This document shows, piece by piece, positions 34,595-42,503 of a stretch of 64,000 nucleotides of DNA. The stretch lies in the NCBI RefSeq assembly GCF_023380205.1, contig NZ_CP093360.1, forward strand, positions 62,001-126,000. The letters run 5' to 3'. The position numbers were made by a program, and so were the translations under genes. Each line of letters starts with the position of its first letter. The stretch's first letter is position 1. The notes beneath the pieces are model-generated. The model saw nothing but the letters and a program-made list of their open reading frames with translations, did not search any database and was not told where the DNA came from. The stretch is from Nicoliella spurrieriana. GTDB taxonomy: Bacteria; Bacillota; Bacilli; Lactobacillales; Lactobacillaceae.

Positions 34595-36787
34595 ATGCAT
34601 TCTAAAAATTTAAATCAAATTACGATCATTAAAAATAGTGGTGACAAAACACCATTTTTTAGATACAAATTAGACTATCTATTTGGTCAATTGTCACTCA
34701 ATGCTGATTTACAAAATCAGTTCTATCAAGAGTTATTTAAGCACGTTAATAATCAAAATGAATTAAAATCTTCAGTTATTCGTGAAACATTTAACAATAT
34801 TATGAACAATAACCACTTAATTGATGCACAACGAAAATATCAAAGTTATTATGAACAAGACCAGTTGATGTGGGAAAAATCAATTGATATTGATCGTAAT
34901 ATTAAAAAGCTATTTAATAAAAATTCAAGAGTAATTCATGAGAATGCAAATAAGGACAGTAATGTTTTTAATACCCAACGTGATTTACAAGCTGGCCGCT
35001 CTAGCAAGGCAATTGGCTTAAGGATGTTACCGCCGTTAGTTGCTAAAGCCCATCTTCGTGGTGATATTCATTGGCACGATTTAGATTATTCTCCGGCGAC
35101 TCCTGAAACTAATTGTTGTTTAGTTGACTTTAAAACAATGTTGAATCACGGCTTTAAAATTGGGAATGCGAAGGTCGCATCCCCAAAGTCAATTCAGACT
35201 GCTACCGCCCAAGTGGCTCAAATTATCGCTAATGTTGCCTCATTACAGTATGGTGGCATTTCTTTCGACCGAGCTGATGAAGTGTTGGCACCATTTGCAA
35301 AATTAAACTATCAAAAACATATCCGAGAAGCTCAGAAATGGGTTACTCCTGAAAAGCATGCTGAGTATGCAAGGGAGCGAACTCAAAAGGATATTTATGA
35401 TGCAATGCAGGCATTAGAATATGAAATTAATACGCTATATTCATCCCAGGGGCAAACGCCGTTTACAACCGTTAGTTTTGGCTTAGGGACGAATTGGTTC
35501 GAGCGCGAGATTCAAAAAGATATTTTTCGAATTCGGATTAAGGGCTTAGGGGTTGAAAAACGAACAGCCATTTTCCCTAAACTGACATTTGCTTTAAAAC
35601 GGGGATTAAATTTAAATCCGGGTGACCCGAATTATGATATTAAGCAATTAGCAGTGGATTGCTCGACTAAGCGGATGTATCCCGATATTTTAAATTATGA
35701 TAAATTGACAGAGATTACCGGAAACTTTAAAGCCCCGATGGGGTGCCGCTCGTTTCTACCTAAATGGGTGGATGATGATGGAAATGAAGTTAACGCTGGC
35801 CGGATGAATCTAGGGGTAGTTACCGTTAACCTACCACGCATTGCTTTATATGCTAATGGAGATCAAGAACAATTTTGGACCATTTTTAAGGATAAAATGC
35901 GAATTGTTCACCAAGCATTAGCGTATCGAATTAAGCGGTGTACGGAAGCTAAACCAGCGAATGCGCCATTACTTTATAAATACGGAGCATTTGGGAAGCA
36001 ACTTAGTGATGACGATAGTGTTGACGAATTATTTAACCATGAACGAGCAACGGTCTCAGTTGGCTACATTGGACTATATGAGGTGGGAGCCAGTTTCTTT
36101 GGTCCTGATTGGGAGCGAAATCAGCAGGCGCATTTATTTACGGTTGAAATTGTAAAACAACTGAACCTGCTCTGCCAGAAGTGGTCAAAGCAAAGTGGCT
36201 ATCACTATAGTTTATACTCGACCCCTGCTGAATCATTAACTGACACTTTCTGCCAGGATGATATCAAAAAATTTGGCAAAGTGGCTGCAATAACGGATAA
36301 GGAATACTATACAAATAGCTTTCACTACGATGTTAGAAAAAGCCCGACTCCATTTGATAAATTGACGTTCGAAGAGGCATATCCACACTATGCATCGGCA
36401 GGATTTATTCATTACTGCGAATATCCGAATCTAAAACAAAATCCTAAGGCCTTAGAAGCAGTTTGGGATTGGGCATATGATCACGTTGGCTACCTAGGGA
36501 CGAATACTTCGATTGACCAGTGCTTTAAGTGTGGGTTTAGGGGTGACTTTAATGCAACTGCCCGGGGGTTTGTTTGCCCACAATGTGGTAATCATGATCC
36601 GAAGTACTGTGATGTAGTTAAAAGAACCTGTGGATACCTAGGAAATCCGCAAGCGCGCCCAATGGTTCACGGAAGACACCAAGAAATATCAGCCCGTGTA
36701 AAGAATATGACAGGAGGAATGATCAGAAATGCCGCAGAACATGAGAAAGCCAAACAATCCGACTCCCAAAGAATGGCTCGCGAATAA
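34595..36787 (+). CDS. nrdD: Anaerobic ribonucleoside-triphosphate reductase
   Basis: This 730-residue class III reductase makes deoxyribonucleotides without oxygen. An ATP-cone-like N-terminus (about 5-95) precedes the catalytic barrel with RGDIHWHDLDYSP and NCCLVDFKTMLNHGF. Near the C-terminus are the zinc site CFKCGFRGDF...GFVCPQCG and the glycyl-radical loop KRTCGYLGNPQARP. Length is normal. Two NrdR boxes lie just upstream. The 3' end overlaps nrdG by 59 bp, implying coupled translation with its activase. Confidence 0.96.
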   Translation: MHSKNLNQITIIKNSGDKTPFFRYKLDYLFGQLSLNADLQNQFYQELFKHVNNQNELKSSVIRETFNNIMNNNHLIDAQRKYQSYYEQDQLMWEKSIDIDRNIKKLFNKNSRVIHENANKDSNVFNTQRDLQAGRSSKAIGLRMLPPLVAKAHLRGDIHWHDLDYSPATPETNCCLVDFKTMLNHGFKIGNAKVASPKSIQTATAQVAQIIANVASLQYGGISFDRADEVLAPFAKLNYQKHIREAQKWVTPEKHAEYARERTQKDIYDAMQALEYEINTLYSSQGQTPFTTVSFGLGTNWFEREIQKDIFRIRIKGLGVEKRTAIFPKLTFALKRGLNLNPGDPNYDIKQLAVDCSTKRMYPDILNYDKLTEITGNFKAPMGCRSFLPKWVDDDGNEVNAGRMNLGVVTVNLPRIALYANGDQEQFWTIFKDKMRIVHQALAYRIKRCTEAKPANAPLLYKYGAFGKQLSDDDSVDELFNHERATVSVGYIGLYEVGASFFGPDWERNQQAHLFTVEIVKQLNLLCQKWSKQSGYHYSLYSTPAESLTDTFCQDDIKKFGKVAAITDKEYYTNSFHYDVRKSPTPFDKLTFEEAYPHYASAGFIHYCEYPNLKQNPKALEAVWDWAYDHVGYLGTNTSIDQCFKCGFRGDFNATARGFVCPQCGNHDPKYCDVVKRTCGYLGNPQARPMVHGRHQEISARVKNMTGGMIRNAAEHEKAKQSDSQRMARE

Positions 36788-37310
36788 AGTTAGTCTAGAA
36801 TATATTGCTGATTACAAACCATTTAATTTTGTAGATGGTGAGGGTATTCGGTGTAGTTTATACGTGAGTGGGTGCCTATTTAATTGTCCAGGCTGTTATA
36901 ATGTAGCAGCGCAAAACTTTCATTATGGTCAACCATATACGCAGGAATTGGAAAATCAGATTATTGAAGATATGCGTAAACCGTACGTCCAGGGGTTAAC
37001 ATTACTAGGCGGTGAACCATTTTTAAATACACAAGTTTGTCTAAAACTTTGTAAACGGATTCGCAAGGAATTTGGGGATCATAAGGATATTTGGTCTTGG
37101 AGTGGTTATACATGGGAAGAATTAATGCAGGAATCCTATGATAAATTAAGGCTACTGTCCTTGATTGATATTTTAGTAGATGGTCGTTTTTTAGAATCAC
37201 AAAAGGACTTGACGCTGCAATTTAGGGGCAGTGCAAACCAACGGATCATTGATGTTCCTAAATCACTAGCCCAAAATCGCGTTGTGATTTGGGATCGATT
37301 AGTGCACTAA
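36729..37310 (+). CDS. nrdG: Anaerobic ribonucleotide reductase activase
   Basis: This 193-residue radical-SAM enzyme has the cluster motif CLFNCPGC (CxxxCxxC) after DGEGIRCSLYVSG, and the GGEP motif in LTLLGGEPFLN. It creates the glycyl radical on NrdD. AGGAGGAATG lies upstream of the ATG inside the nrdD coding region, so translation is coupled. It is slightly longer at the N-terminus than usual because of the overlap. A terminator follows the gene. Confidence 0.95.
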   Translation: MPQNMRKPNNPTPKEWLANKVSLEYIADYKPFNFVDGEGIRCSLYVSGCLFNCPGCYNVAAQNFHYGQPYTQELENQIIEDMRKPYVQGLTLLGGEPFLNTQVCLKLCKRIRKEFGDHKDIWSWSGYTWEELMQESYDKLRLLSLIDILVDGRFLESQKDLTLQFRGSANQRIIDVPKSLAQNRVVIWDRLVH

Positions 37311-37336
37311 TTAGCTTCATAAAGAGTAAGGGTTTA

Positions 37337-37377
37337 ACAAGTCCCTAGCTGATTAATTCAGTTAGGGACTTGTTTTT
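37337..37377 (+). terminator. Intrinsic terminator of nrdDG
   Basis: ACAAGTCCCTAGCTGA and TCAGTTAGGGACTTGT form a long stem followed by T residues. Confidence 0.88.
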
Positions 37378-37464
37378 AGGCTGTTTATAACTTATTATTA
37401 AAAATAAAATATTTACAATTTAAAATAAATATTTTATAATTAATTTTATATTGGAGGGATTGGA

Positions 37465-38250
37465 ATGGCAAAGGTATTGCTTCATTTTAACTTTAAGGGA
37501 GGCGTGGGGAAGACCACGATGACGGTTCTGGATACATATCTGTTAAGTCGAATGGGTAAAAAGGTACTCTTAATTGATATGGATCCCCAATCAAATGCGA
37601 CTGAAATTATTAACGCTACTTTTGATAATCATGAAAGACCCAAAACTTCGTTTTATGATGGTTTAATGAAATTTGATCTTTCGGGAAGTATTGTTCATAT
37701 CACAGAGCATCTGGATATGATTCCATCTGATTGGGCACTAAGTGCTTGGCCTGGGAAAGTTGAAAAGCGTAACCGCCATGACCGGGCATTAATTTTAAGA
37801 GATTTAATTGAACCGTTCCGTGATCATTATGACTACATTTTATTTGATGTTCCACCAACCCTTTCGACGTTTACCAATAATGCAATTCTAGCTAGTGATT
37901 ACATTACACTGGTACTACAGACGCAACGTCAATCGTACACGTCGATTTTAAAAACCGCTCAGTATATGTCACAATTGCGGGCAGATTACGATGCTAAGTA
38001 TGATGTGATAGGAGTAATATTGTACCTAGTGAAAAATAATGCTAAGACTGACACTGAAATTTCGAATGAGGCAAAGAAATCATTTAGTGATGCAGTTTTT
38101 CATAATCATATTTATCAACAAGAACGCATTAAGGTATTTGGTGATGAGGGGATTCGCGACAAGGACCATTGGGATAAGCGAGCTCTAAAAATGTATCAAG
38201 CAACATTGGATGAAGAATTAAAGCGAATTGGAGATTTTAATAATGAGTAA
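37465..38250 (+). CDS. Second ParA-family ATPase
   Basis: This 261-residue protein has HFNFKGGVGKTTMTVLDTYL (Walker A), VLLIDMDPQSNATEI (A') and YILFDVPPTLSTFTNNAIL (Walker B). It is the same short type as the ParA at 28.5 kb but clearly different in sequence. TTGGAGGGAT precedes the ATG. It overlaps an RHH-type gene and so forms a second partition cassette. No replication initiator or 16-bp repeat array is nearby. The upstream 80 bp is A/T-only with near-palindromes, possibly a centromere. It may be a leftover of another replicon. Confidence 0.86.
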   Translation: MAKVLLHFNFKGGVGKTTMTVLDTYLLSRMGKKVLLIDMDPQSNATEIINATFDNHERPKTSFYDGLMKFDLSGSIVHITEHLDMIPSDWALSAWPGKVEKRNRHDRALILRDLIEPFRDHYDYILFDVPPTLSTFTNNAILASDYITLVLQTQRQSYTSILKTAQYMSQLRADYDAKYDVIGVILYLVKNNAKTDTEISNEAKKSFSDAVFHNHIYQQERIKVFGDEGIRDKDHWDKRALKMYQATLDEELKRIGDFNNE

Positions 38251-38485
38251 TGATTTTTTAAATAAATTAGCGAAACAAGCTAATTCACAATTGGATAATG
38301 ATGATCAACATAATAGTCCGTTTGCTAGACAAAAAGAAACTAGCAAGCCGATTCAGGTTCGTGAGAGTTATTACCGTGAAATTAAAAAAATAGCATTCTT
38401 AAATGATCAAAAAATGGTGGATGTAATTGATGACATGCTTAGGTATGCAATTGATTCTGGAAAATTTAGTGAAGATGAAAAATAA
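38243..38485 (+). CDS. Small RHH-type ParB-like partner
   Basis: This 80-residue protein has a C-terminal half, KPIQVRESYYREIKKIAFLNDQKMVDVIDDMLRYAI, with the strand-helix-helix pattern of ribbon-helix-helix DNA-binding proteins. The N-terminal half is polar and probably disordered. The ATG at 38243 lies within the end of parA2, with TTGGAGAT upstream. By analogy with plasmid cassettes it should bind centromere DNA and stimulate the ATPase. It is shorter than the partner at 28.2 kb. Confidence 0.7.
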   Translation: MSNDFLNKLAKQANSQLDNDDQHNSPFARQKETSKPIQVRESYYREIKKIAFLNDQKMVDVIDDMLRYAIDSGKFSEDEK

Positions 38486-38486
38486 A

Positions 38487-38540
38487 TAATAGATAATAAA
38501 AAATAAATAATCAATAATTTATTTTTTATTATCTATTAAT
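38487..38540. repeat. Long A/T-rich palindrome
   Basis: Arms of 21 bp, AATAGATAATAAAAAATAAA plus one base, mirror the sequence after an 8-nt loop. The only non-A/T bases are a G/C pair in the stem and one loop base. It may terminate the partition operon or act as a binding site. Confidence 0.65.
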
Positions 38541-38600
38541 TGAACAATTAATCACAATGTGTTTCAAATTGAAATCAATTGGCGTCTAACACCCTATAAA

Positions 38601-38618
38601 GTGTTGAATTATCAACAC
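38601..38618. promoter_or_regulatory. GTGTTG-N6-CAACAC dyad like the MarR operators
   Basis: GTGTTGAATTATCAACAC has the same half-sites and spacing as the two sites between alsS and marR at 45.87-45.93 kb. It lies 114 bp before the aldehyde dehydrogenase ATG, upstream of a terminator. Confidence 0.45.
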
Positions 38619-38627
38619 TTATAAACT

Positions 38628-38667
38628 AAAGAGATTGGCTCAAAATAATTGAACCAATCTCTTTTTT
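38628..38667 (+). terminator. Intrinsic terminator
   Basis: AGAGATTGG and CCAATCTCT form a stem followed by TTTTTT. It separates the partition genes from the aldehyde dehydrogenase gene. Confidence 0.82.
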
Positions 38668-38669
38668 AT

Positions 38670-38699
38670 GTTAAATTGTGAAAGTGATAACAATTTAAC
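38670..38699. promoter_or_regulatory. Perfect dyad operator upstream of aldehyde dehydrogenase (Rex-like)
   Basis: GTTAAATTGT (38670-38679) and ACAATTTAAC (38690-38699) form a perfect 10-bp dyad. The inner TTGTGAAAGTGATAACAA resembles the Rex redox-repressor site (TTGTGAA-N4-TTCACAA) in its left half. It lies 32 bp before the ATG. The regulator is inferred, not proven. Confidence 0.5.
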
Positions 38700-38731
38700 G
38701 TAAGTAGGAATTTGAATAGGGAGTGAAGTTA

Positions 38732-40108
38732 ATGATTGATTCTGTAGACCTAATGATTAATGATTTAGTTGAGAATGGACAGACCGCGCTTAACCAAATG
38801 GATGGTTTTAATCAATTTAAGGTAAATCAAATTGTTGAAGCGATGGTTAATGCTGGAATGAAACACAGTCGTGATTTGGCTGAGCAAGCATACGCTGAGA
38901 CTAAGCGGGGCGTTGCTGAAGATAAATGGACAAAAAATTTATTTGCAACTGGCCGGATCTGGGCTGAAATTAAGGAACATCAAACGGTTGGAGTCATTGA
39001 CAAGGATGATCAGCGGAAAACAATTACCGTTGCGGAACCGCTAGGCGTATTGGCTGGAATTACACCGGTTACGAACCCAACTTCTACAACCATGTTCAAA
39101 GCAATCATTGCAATGAAGACCAAAAATCCGATTGTATTTAGTTTCCATCCCCAAGCGATGAAGTCCTCTGAAGCTGCTGCAAGGGTAATGCTTGATGCAG
39201 CAGTGAGTGCCGGTGCTCCAAAGAATGCAATTCAATGGATTGAAAAGCCAAGCATTGCAGCTACTGATAAGTTAATTAATCATCCGGGGATCGCTAGTAC
39301 ACTTGCTACTGGTGGTCCTGCAATGGTCAAGGCAGCATACTCAACTGGGAAGCCAGCATTAGGAGTCGGTCCAGGCAATGGGCCCCTCTACGTTGAAGCT
39401 AGTGCTGATCAGGAAAGTGCAGTAAAAGCCATTCTCTTTTCTAAGACATTTGATAATGGAATGATCTGTGCAACTGAAAACAGTATCATTATTGATGATG
39501 CAATCTACGACCAATTTAAGGCCAAACTTGCGGCTGCTGGAGTCTTCTTTGTAAAAAAAGAAGACCAACCCCGCTTAGAAGAAACTATGTTTAATCCTAA
39601 GACTGGTGGGGTGAACGGTCCGATTCCGGGACAAAGTGCAATTAAGATTGCTGAGCAAGCTGGAATTGAAGTCCCTGAGAACACAAAGGTGCTTGCAGCT
39701 GAACTAGCTGGGGTCGGAAGTAAATACTTACTATCTGGCGAAAAGCTTTCACCAGTTGTTTCAGTTTATCGGGCCCAAAATCATGCTGACGGTTTTAAAA
39801 TTGCCGATCAACTATTGCATTATGGTGGAATGGGCCATACTGCTGCAATTCGGACAACTAATAATGATGTTGCAATGGCATATGGGATTGCAATGAAAGC
39901 GTGTCGAATCTTAGTGAATACTCCATGTGCTACTGGTGGAATCGGTGGAGTTAATAATGGATTGCTTCCTTCATTAACATTGGGAACTGGTTCATGGGGT
40001 GCTAATTCAATCGATCATAATGTGACTGATTATGACCTAATTAATAAGCGTATTATTGCATTTCCGGTTGATAACCCAGCTTGGAATCGATTAATTCAAG
40101 ATAAATAA
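38732..40108 (+). CDS. Stand-alone acetaldehyde (CoA-acylating) dehydrogenase
   Basis: This 458-residue protein matches the N-terminal half of AdhE/EutE enzymes. It has PLGVLAGITPVTNPTSTTMFKAIIAMKT, GKPALGVGPGNGPLYVE, the catalytic Cys in FDNGMICATENS (about residue 250) and the terminal GSWGANSIDHNVTDYDLINKR. The alcohol dehydrogenase half is absent, with a normal stop after PAWNRLIQDK. It would interconvert acetyl-CoA and acetaldehyde and so reoxidise NADH. The ATG at 38732 follows GGGAGTG. A Rex-like dyad upstream supports redox control. Confidence 0.88.
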   Translation: MIDSVDLMINDLVENGQTALNQMDGFNQFKVNQIVEAMVNAGMKHSRDLAEQAYAETKRGVAEDKWTKNLFATGRIWAEIKEHQTVGVIDKDDQRKTITVAEPLGVLAGITPVTNPTSTTMFKAIIAMKTKNPIVFSFHPQAMKSSEAAARVMLDAAVSAGAPKNAIQWIEKPSIAATDKLINHPGIASTLATGGPAMVKAAYSTGKPALGVGPGNGPLYVEASADQESAVKAILFSKTFDNGMICATENSIIIDDAIYDQFKAKLAAAGVFFVKKEDQPRLEETMFNPKTGGVNGPIPGQSAIKIAEQAGIEVPENTKVLAAELAGVGSKYLLSGEKLSPVVSVYRAQNHADGFKIADQLLHYGGMGHTAAIRTTNNDVAMAYGIAMKACRILVNTPCATGGIGGVNNGLLPSLTLGTGSWGANSIDHNVTDYDLINKRIIAFPVDNPAWNRLIQDK

Positions 40109-40116
40109 AATTAAGT

Positions 40117-40152
40117 GAATGGAGTCCATCTAACGGAGGGACTCCATTTTTG
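40117..40152 (+). terminator. Intrinsic terminator
   Basis: ATGGAGTCC and GGGACTCCAT form a stem followed by TTTTTG. The GTG that opens the longest frame of the next gene lies at the end of this T tract. Confidence 0.82.
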
Positions 40153-40187
40153 TGATAAGATCTACTTTAGATGGGAGGGAGTTAATA

Positions 40188-40505
40188 ATTGATCTAAATG
40201 AACACACAAAGTGGTTAGTTGATTTTTATAAGAAGCGCAAATGGTATGATTTATCGCCTGAAATTAGAATGAATTTTTTAATTGAAGAAGTTGGTGAATT
40301 AGCGAGGGCAATTCGGGCAGAAGAAATCGGTCGTGACCATCCCGGCGAGGCCCCGCAAAGTAAATCCCAGAAGGATGATAATTTACATGAAGAGTTAGCA
40401 GATGTTTTTGATCAATTGTTAATTATATGTAGTAAGTATGGGATTAACCCGGCTAGTTTAATGGATGATAGTGAAAACAAGCTTCACCGTCGTTGGAATG
40501 AATAA
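40188..40505 (+). CDS. MazG-like NTP pyrophosphohydrolase, possible ATT start
   Basis: This protein of about 105 residues has the all-alpha MazG signature: FLIEEVGELARAIRAEE (ExxE) and NLHEELADVFDQLLIIC (ExxD). Such enzymes hydrolyse non-canonical nucleoside triphosphates. There is no ATG, GTG or TTG in frame at a useful distance from the strong GGGAGGGAG site (40173-40181). The in-frame codon six bases after it is ATT at 40188. The only upstream in-frame candidate is GTG at 40152 in the terminator tail, without a ribosome site. The ATT start is inferred. Confidence 0.72.
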   Translation: MDLNEHTKWLVDFYKKRKWYDLSPEIRMNFLIEEVGELARAIRAEEIGRDHPGEAPQSKSQKDDNLHEELADVFDQLLIICSKYGINPASLMDDSENKLHRRWNE

Positions 40506-40552
40506 TTTAAAATAAATAATTAAAAATTAATAATTTATTTTAAATTATTATA
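40506..40552. repeat. A/T-only palindrome
   Basis: ATAATTTAAAATAAAT and ATTTATTTTAAATTAT form a perfect 16-bp inverted repeat. It closely resembles the palindromes near 38.5 and 28.1 kb. Confidence 0.65.
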
Positions 40553-40557
40553 ACAAT

Positions 40558-40612
40558 CGAATGGCGATTCACTTGCGGTGCTAACAAGGATTCCACTGAA
40601 TCGATGCCATTC
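40558..40612 (+). other. Structured RNA-like hairpin in a 338-bp spacer
   Basis: GAATGGCGATTCA (40559-40571) pairs with TGAATCGATGCCATTC (40597-40612), apart from a 3-nt bulge, around a loop of about 25 nt. No T tract directly follows and no known riboswitch was recognised. TATAAT at 40799-40804 is the likely promoter of the next gene, so this hairpin may belong to the mazG transcript. Confidence 0.4.
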
Positions 40613-40844
40613 AAGACGTTTTTGATCTAAGTTAAAAATGACCTAGTTATTTTAATGTTCCTTTTCTATGGTGTCATGAGGGCCAGTTACGCTTAATGAA
40701 GCACATTTTAATTTTATTTTGTTCAAGTAATTTCAGTTTAAATGTAAATTATTAAACATAATCATTAAAAAACTATGGCATTTTCATTAAGTCGTTGTTA
40801 TAATACATTCAAGCAGTTAATTTTATTTGAGGAGTTGATTTTTT

Positions 40845-42038
40845 ATGACATTTGAATATTCAAAGCGAGTACCACATAACGATAACGACGTGGTTGGTGA
40901 AATTTTGGAAGCTGCAGCTAATCCAGCAGTTATTTCATTTGCCGGTGGTTTACCTGCACCTGAACTATTCCCAGTTGAAGGAATGAAGAAGGCGGCTGAC
41001 ACAGTCTTCGATAACGAAGGTCAGACCGCCTTACAATATAGTAACGCTGTCGGTGAAACGGTATTAAGAGAAGAAATTGTGAAGTTAATGACAGATCGTG
41101 GTGTTGATACTTCAGTTGAACACGTCGGGGTCACTACTGGTTCTGAACAATCAATTGATTTATTAGCAAAAATGTTTGTTAACCCTGGAGATACCGTTAT
41201 CGTCGAAGAACCTACATATTTATGTACATTAGACGTGTTCCGTAGTTACGGGGCAAATATTGTTGGTGTCGAAATGGATGAAAATGGAATGAGAATGGAT
41301 AAGTTCGAAGAAGCGCTAAAAGCTCATCCAGAAGCGAAGTTAGTTTACACCATTCCTACGTTCCAAAACCCAACTGGTCGAACAATGTCAGTTGATCGAC
41401 GGAAGAAATTCGTTGAATTAGCTAATAAATATGATTTATTAGTAATGGAAGATGACCCTTACGGAGCCATCAGATACGAAGGGGAAGAATTACCACCATT
41501 AAAGAAATTTGATACTCAAGACCGGGTGGTTTATATGAGTACTTTCTCTAAGATCTTAGCTCCTGGAATGCGGTTAGGTTGGATTGTATGTAACGTTGAT
41601 GTTTTAAGTAACTTCGTTGTAATGAAGCAAAGTGCTGATTTACATTCAGATAACCTCAGTCAACACATTATTGCAACCTTCCTTAAACAAAATGATGTCT
41701 ATGAACACATTAAAAAGATTAGTGATTTGTACCGGCACCGTTTCGAATTAATGTTAGATTACATTAAGAAGGAATTTCCTGCTGATGCTAAGCACAGTCA
41801 CCCAGAAGGTGGAATGTTCATTTGGATTGAATTACCTGGTGAAGTTGACACGATGGAATTATTTAAGACCTGTGTTGAACATAACGTTGCCTTTGTTCCG
41901 GGTGATGCATTCTATCCTAATAAGCCTAAGATGGGGACCTTCAGATTGAACTTCTCAAATGTTGATGATGAAACCATCGAAGTTGGGATGAAGCGATTAG
42001 GAACTGCATTAAAAGAAGCATTAGAAGCAACTAAATAA
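40845..42038 (+). CDS. PLP-dependent aminotransferase (LysN/2-aminoadipate type)
   Basis: This 397-residue fold-type I enzyme has ISFAGGLPAPELFPVEGM, VTTGSEQSIDLLAKMF, YTIPTFQNPTGRTMS, VMEDDPYGAIRY and the PLP lysine in MSTFSKILAPGMRLGW (about residue 238). It belongs with the MocR-like aminotransferases lacking the HTH, which act on aminoadipate, aromatic or branched-chain substrates. TGAGGAGTTG precedes the ATG. Codon use looks like a well-expressed gene. It could feed 2-oxoacids to the 2-hydroxyacid dehydrogenase at the window end, which is inference. Confidence 0.86.
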   Translation: MTFEYSKRVPHNDNDVVGEILEAAANPAVISFAGGLPAPELFPVEGMKKAADTVFDNEGQTALQYSNAVGETVLREEIVKLMTDRGVDTSVEHVGVTTGSEQSIDLLAKMFVNPGDTVIVEEPTYLCTLDVFRSYGANIVGVEMDENGMRMDKFEEALKAHPEAKLVYTIPTFQNPTGRTMSVDRRKKFVELANKYDLLVMEDDPYGAIRYEGEELPPLKKFDTQDRVVYMSTFSKILAPGMRLGWIVCNVDVLSNFVVMKQSADLHSDNLSQHIIATFLKQNDVYEHIKKISDLYRHRFELMLDYIKKEFPADAKHSHPEGGMFIWIELPGEVDTMELFKTCVEHNVAFVPGDAFYPNKPKMGTFRLNFSNVDDETIEVGMKRLGTALKEALEATK

Positions 42039-42047
42039 TTTTACAGC

Positions 42048-42088
42048 AAAAAACAGCGATGATTTTTTAAAATCATCGCTGTTTTTTT
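42048..42088. terminator. Terminator between convergent genes
   Basis: AAAAAACAGCGATGATTTT and AAAATCATCGCTGTTTTTTT form a very stable stem after the aminotransferase. It overlaps the end of the 42087 gene. Confidence 0.88.
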
Positions 42089-42422
42089 AATTGTTAACGT
42101 GTTTACTCAATTTACGTAAGTAAAAAAAGTTCCAAATTGTAAATGAAATTGCTGTAATCCATGATATAACAATAACTGAAACCCCAATTACAATTGTAAT
42201 TTGCTTAGTTCCGATGAAGAAATCCCTTAAGATGGCATTTCCCAAGAAGTTTAAACTTTCACATAGGGCCAAGATTAAAATGAAGTTACTTAATCCATCT
42301 GATTGAACTTCTTGGTGCTTACTTCTGGATTCAAATCCAATATTAATGAATAGAAAAATTAATAGTAGTAGTCCTTGAATGTTTACGAAATTAAAGATAG
42401 CTCTAATAAATGGATGATCCAA
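42087..42422 (-). CDS. Small membrane protein, unrecognised
   Basis: This protein of about 111 residues has three hydrophobic helices: FNFVNIQGLLLLIFLFINIGF, FILILALCESLNFLGNAIL and IVIGVSVIVISWITAISFTIWNFFYL. It ends in a basic tail. AAAGGAAGTGA precedes the gene. TTG at 42422 has usable spacing, while the GTG at 42431 lies inside the ribosome site. No family was recognised. It lies just downstream of the TauE-like gene on the same strand with a 72-bp gap. Confidence 0.5.
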   Translation of the reverse strand: MDHPFIRAIFNFVNIQGLLLLIFLFINIGFESRSKHQEVQSDGLSNFILILALCESLNFLGNAILRDFFIGTKQITIVIGVSVIVISWITAISFTIWNFFYLRKLSKHVNN

Positions 42423-42503
42423 TCGAATCACTTCCTTTAATAATTAATTAAGTACCATTTTACAACATTTTAGTCCTAATAAAAGCGCTTTTGAACAATT
42501 ATG

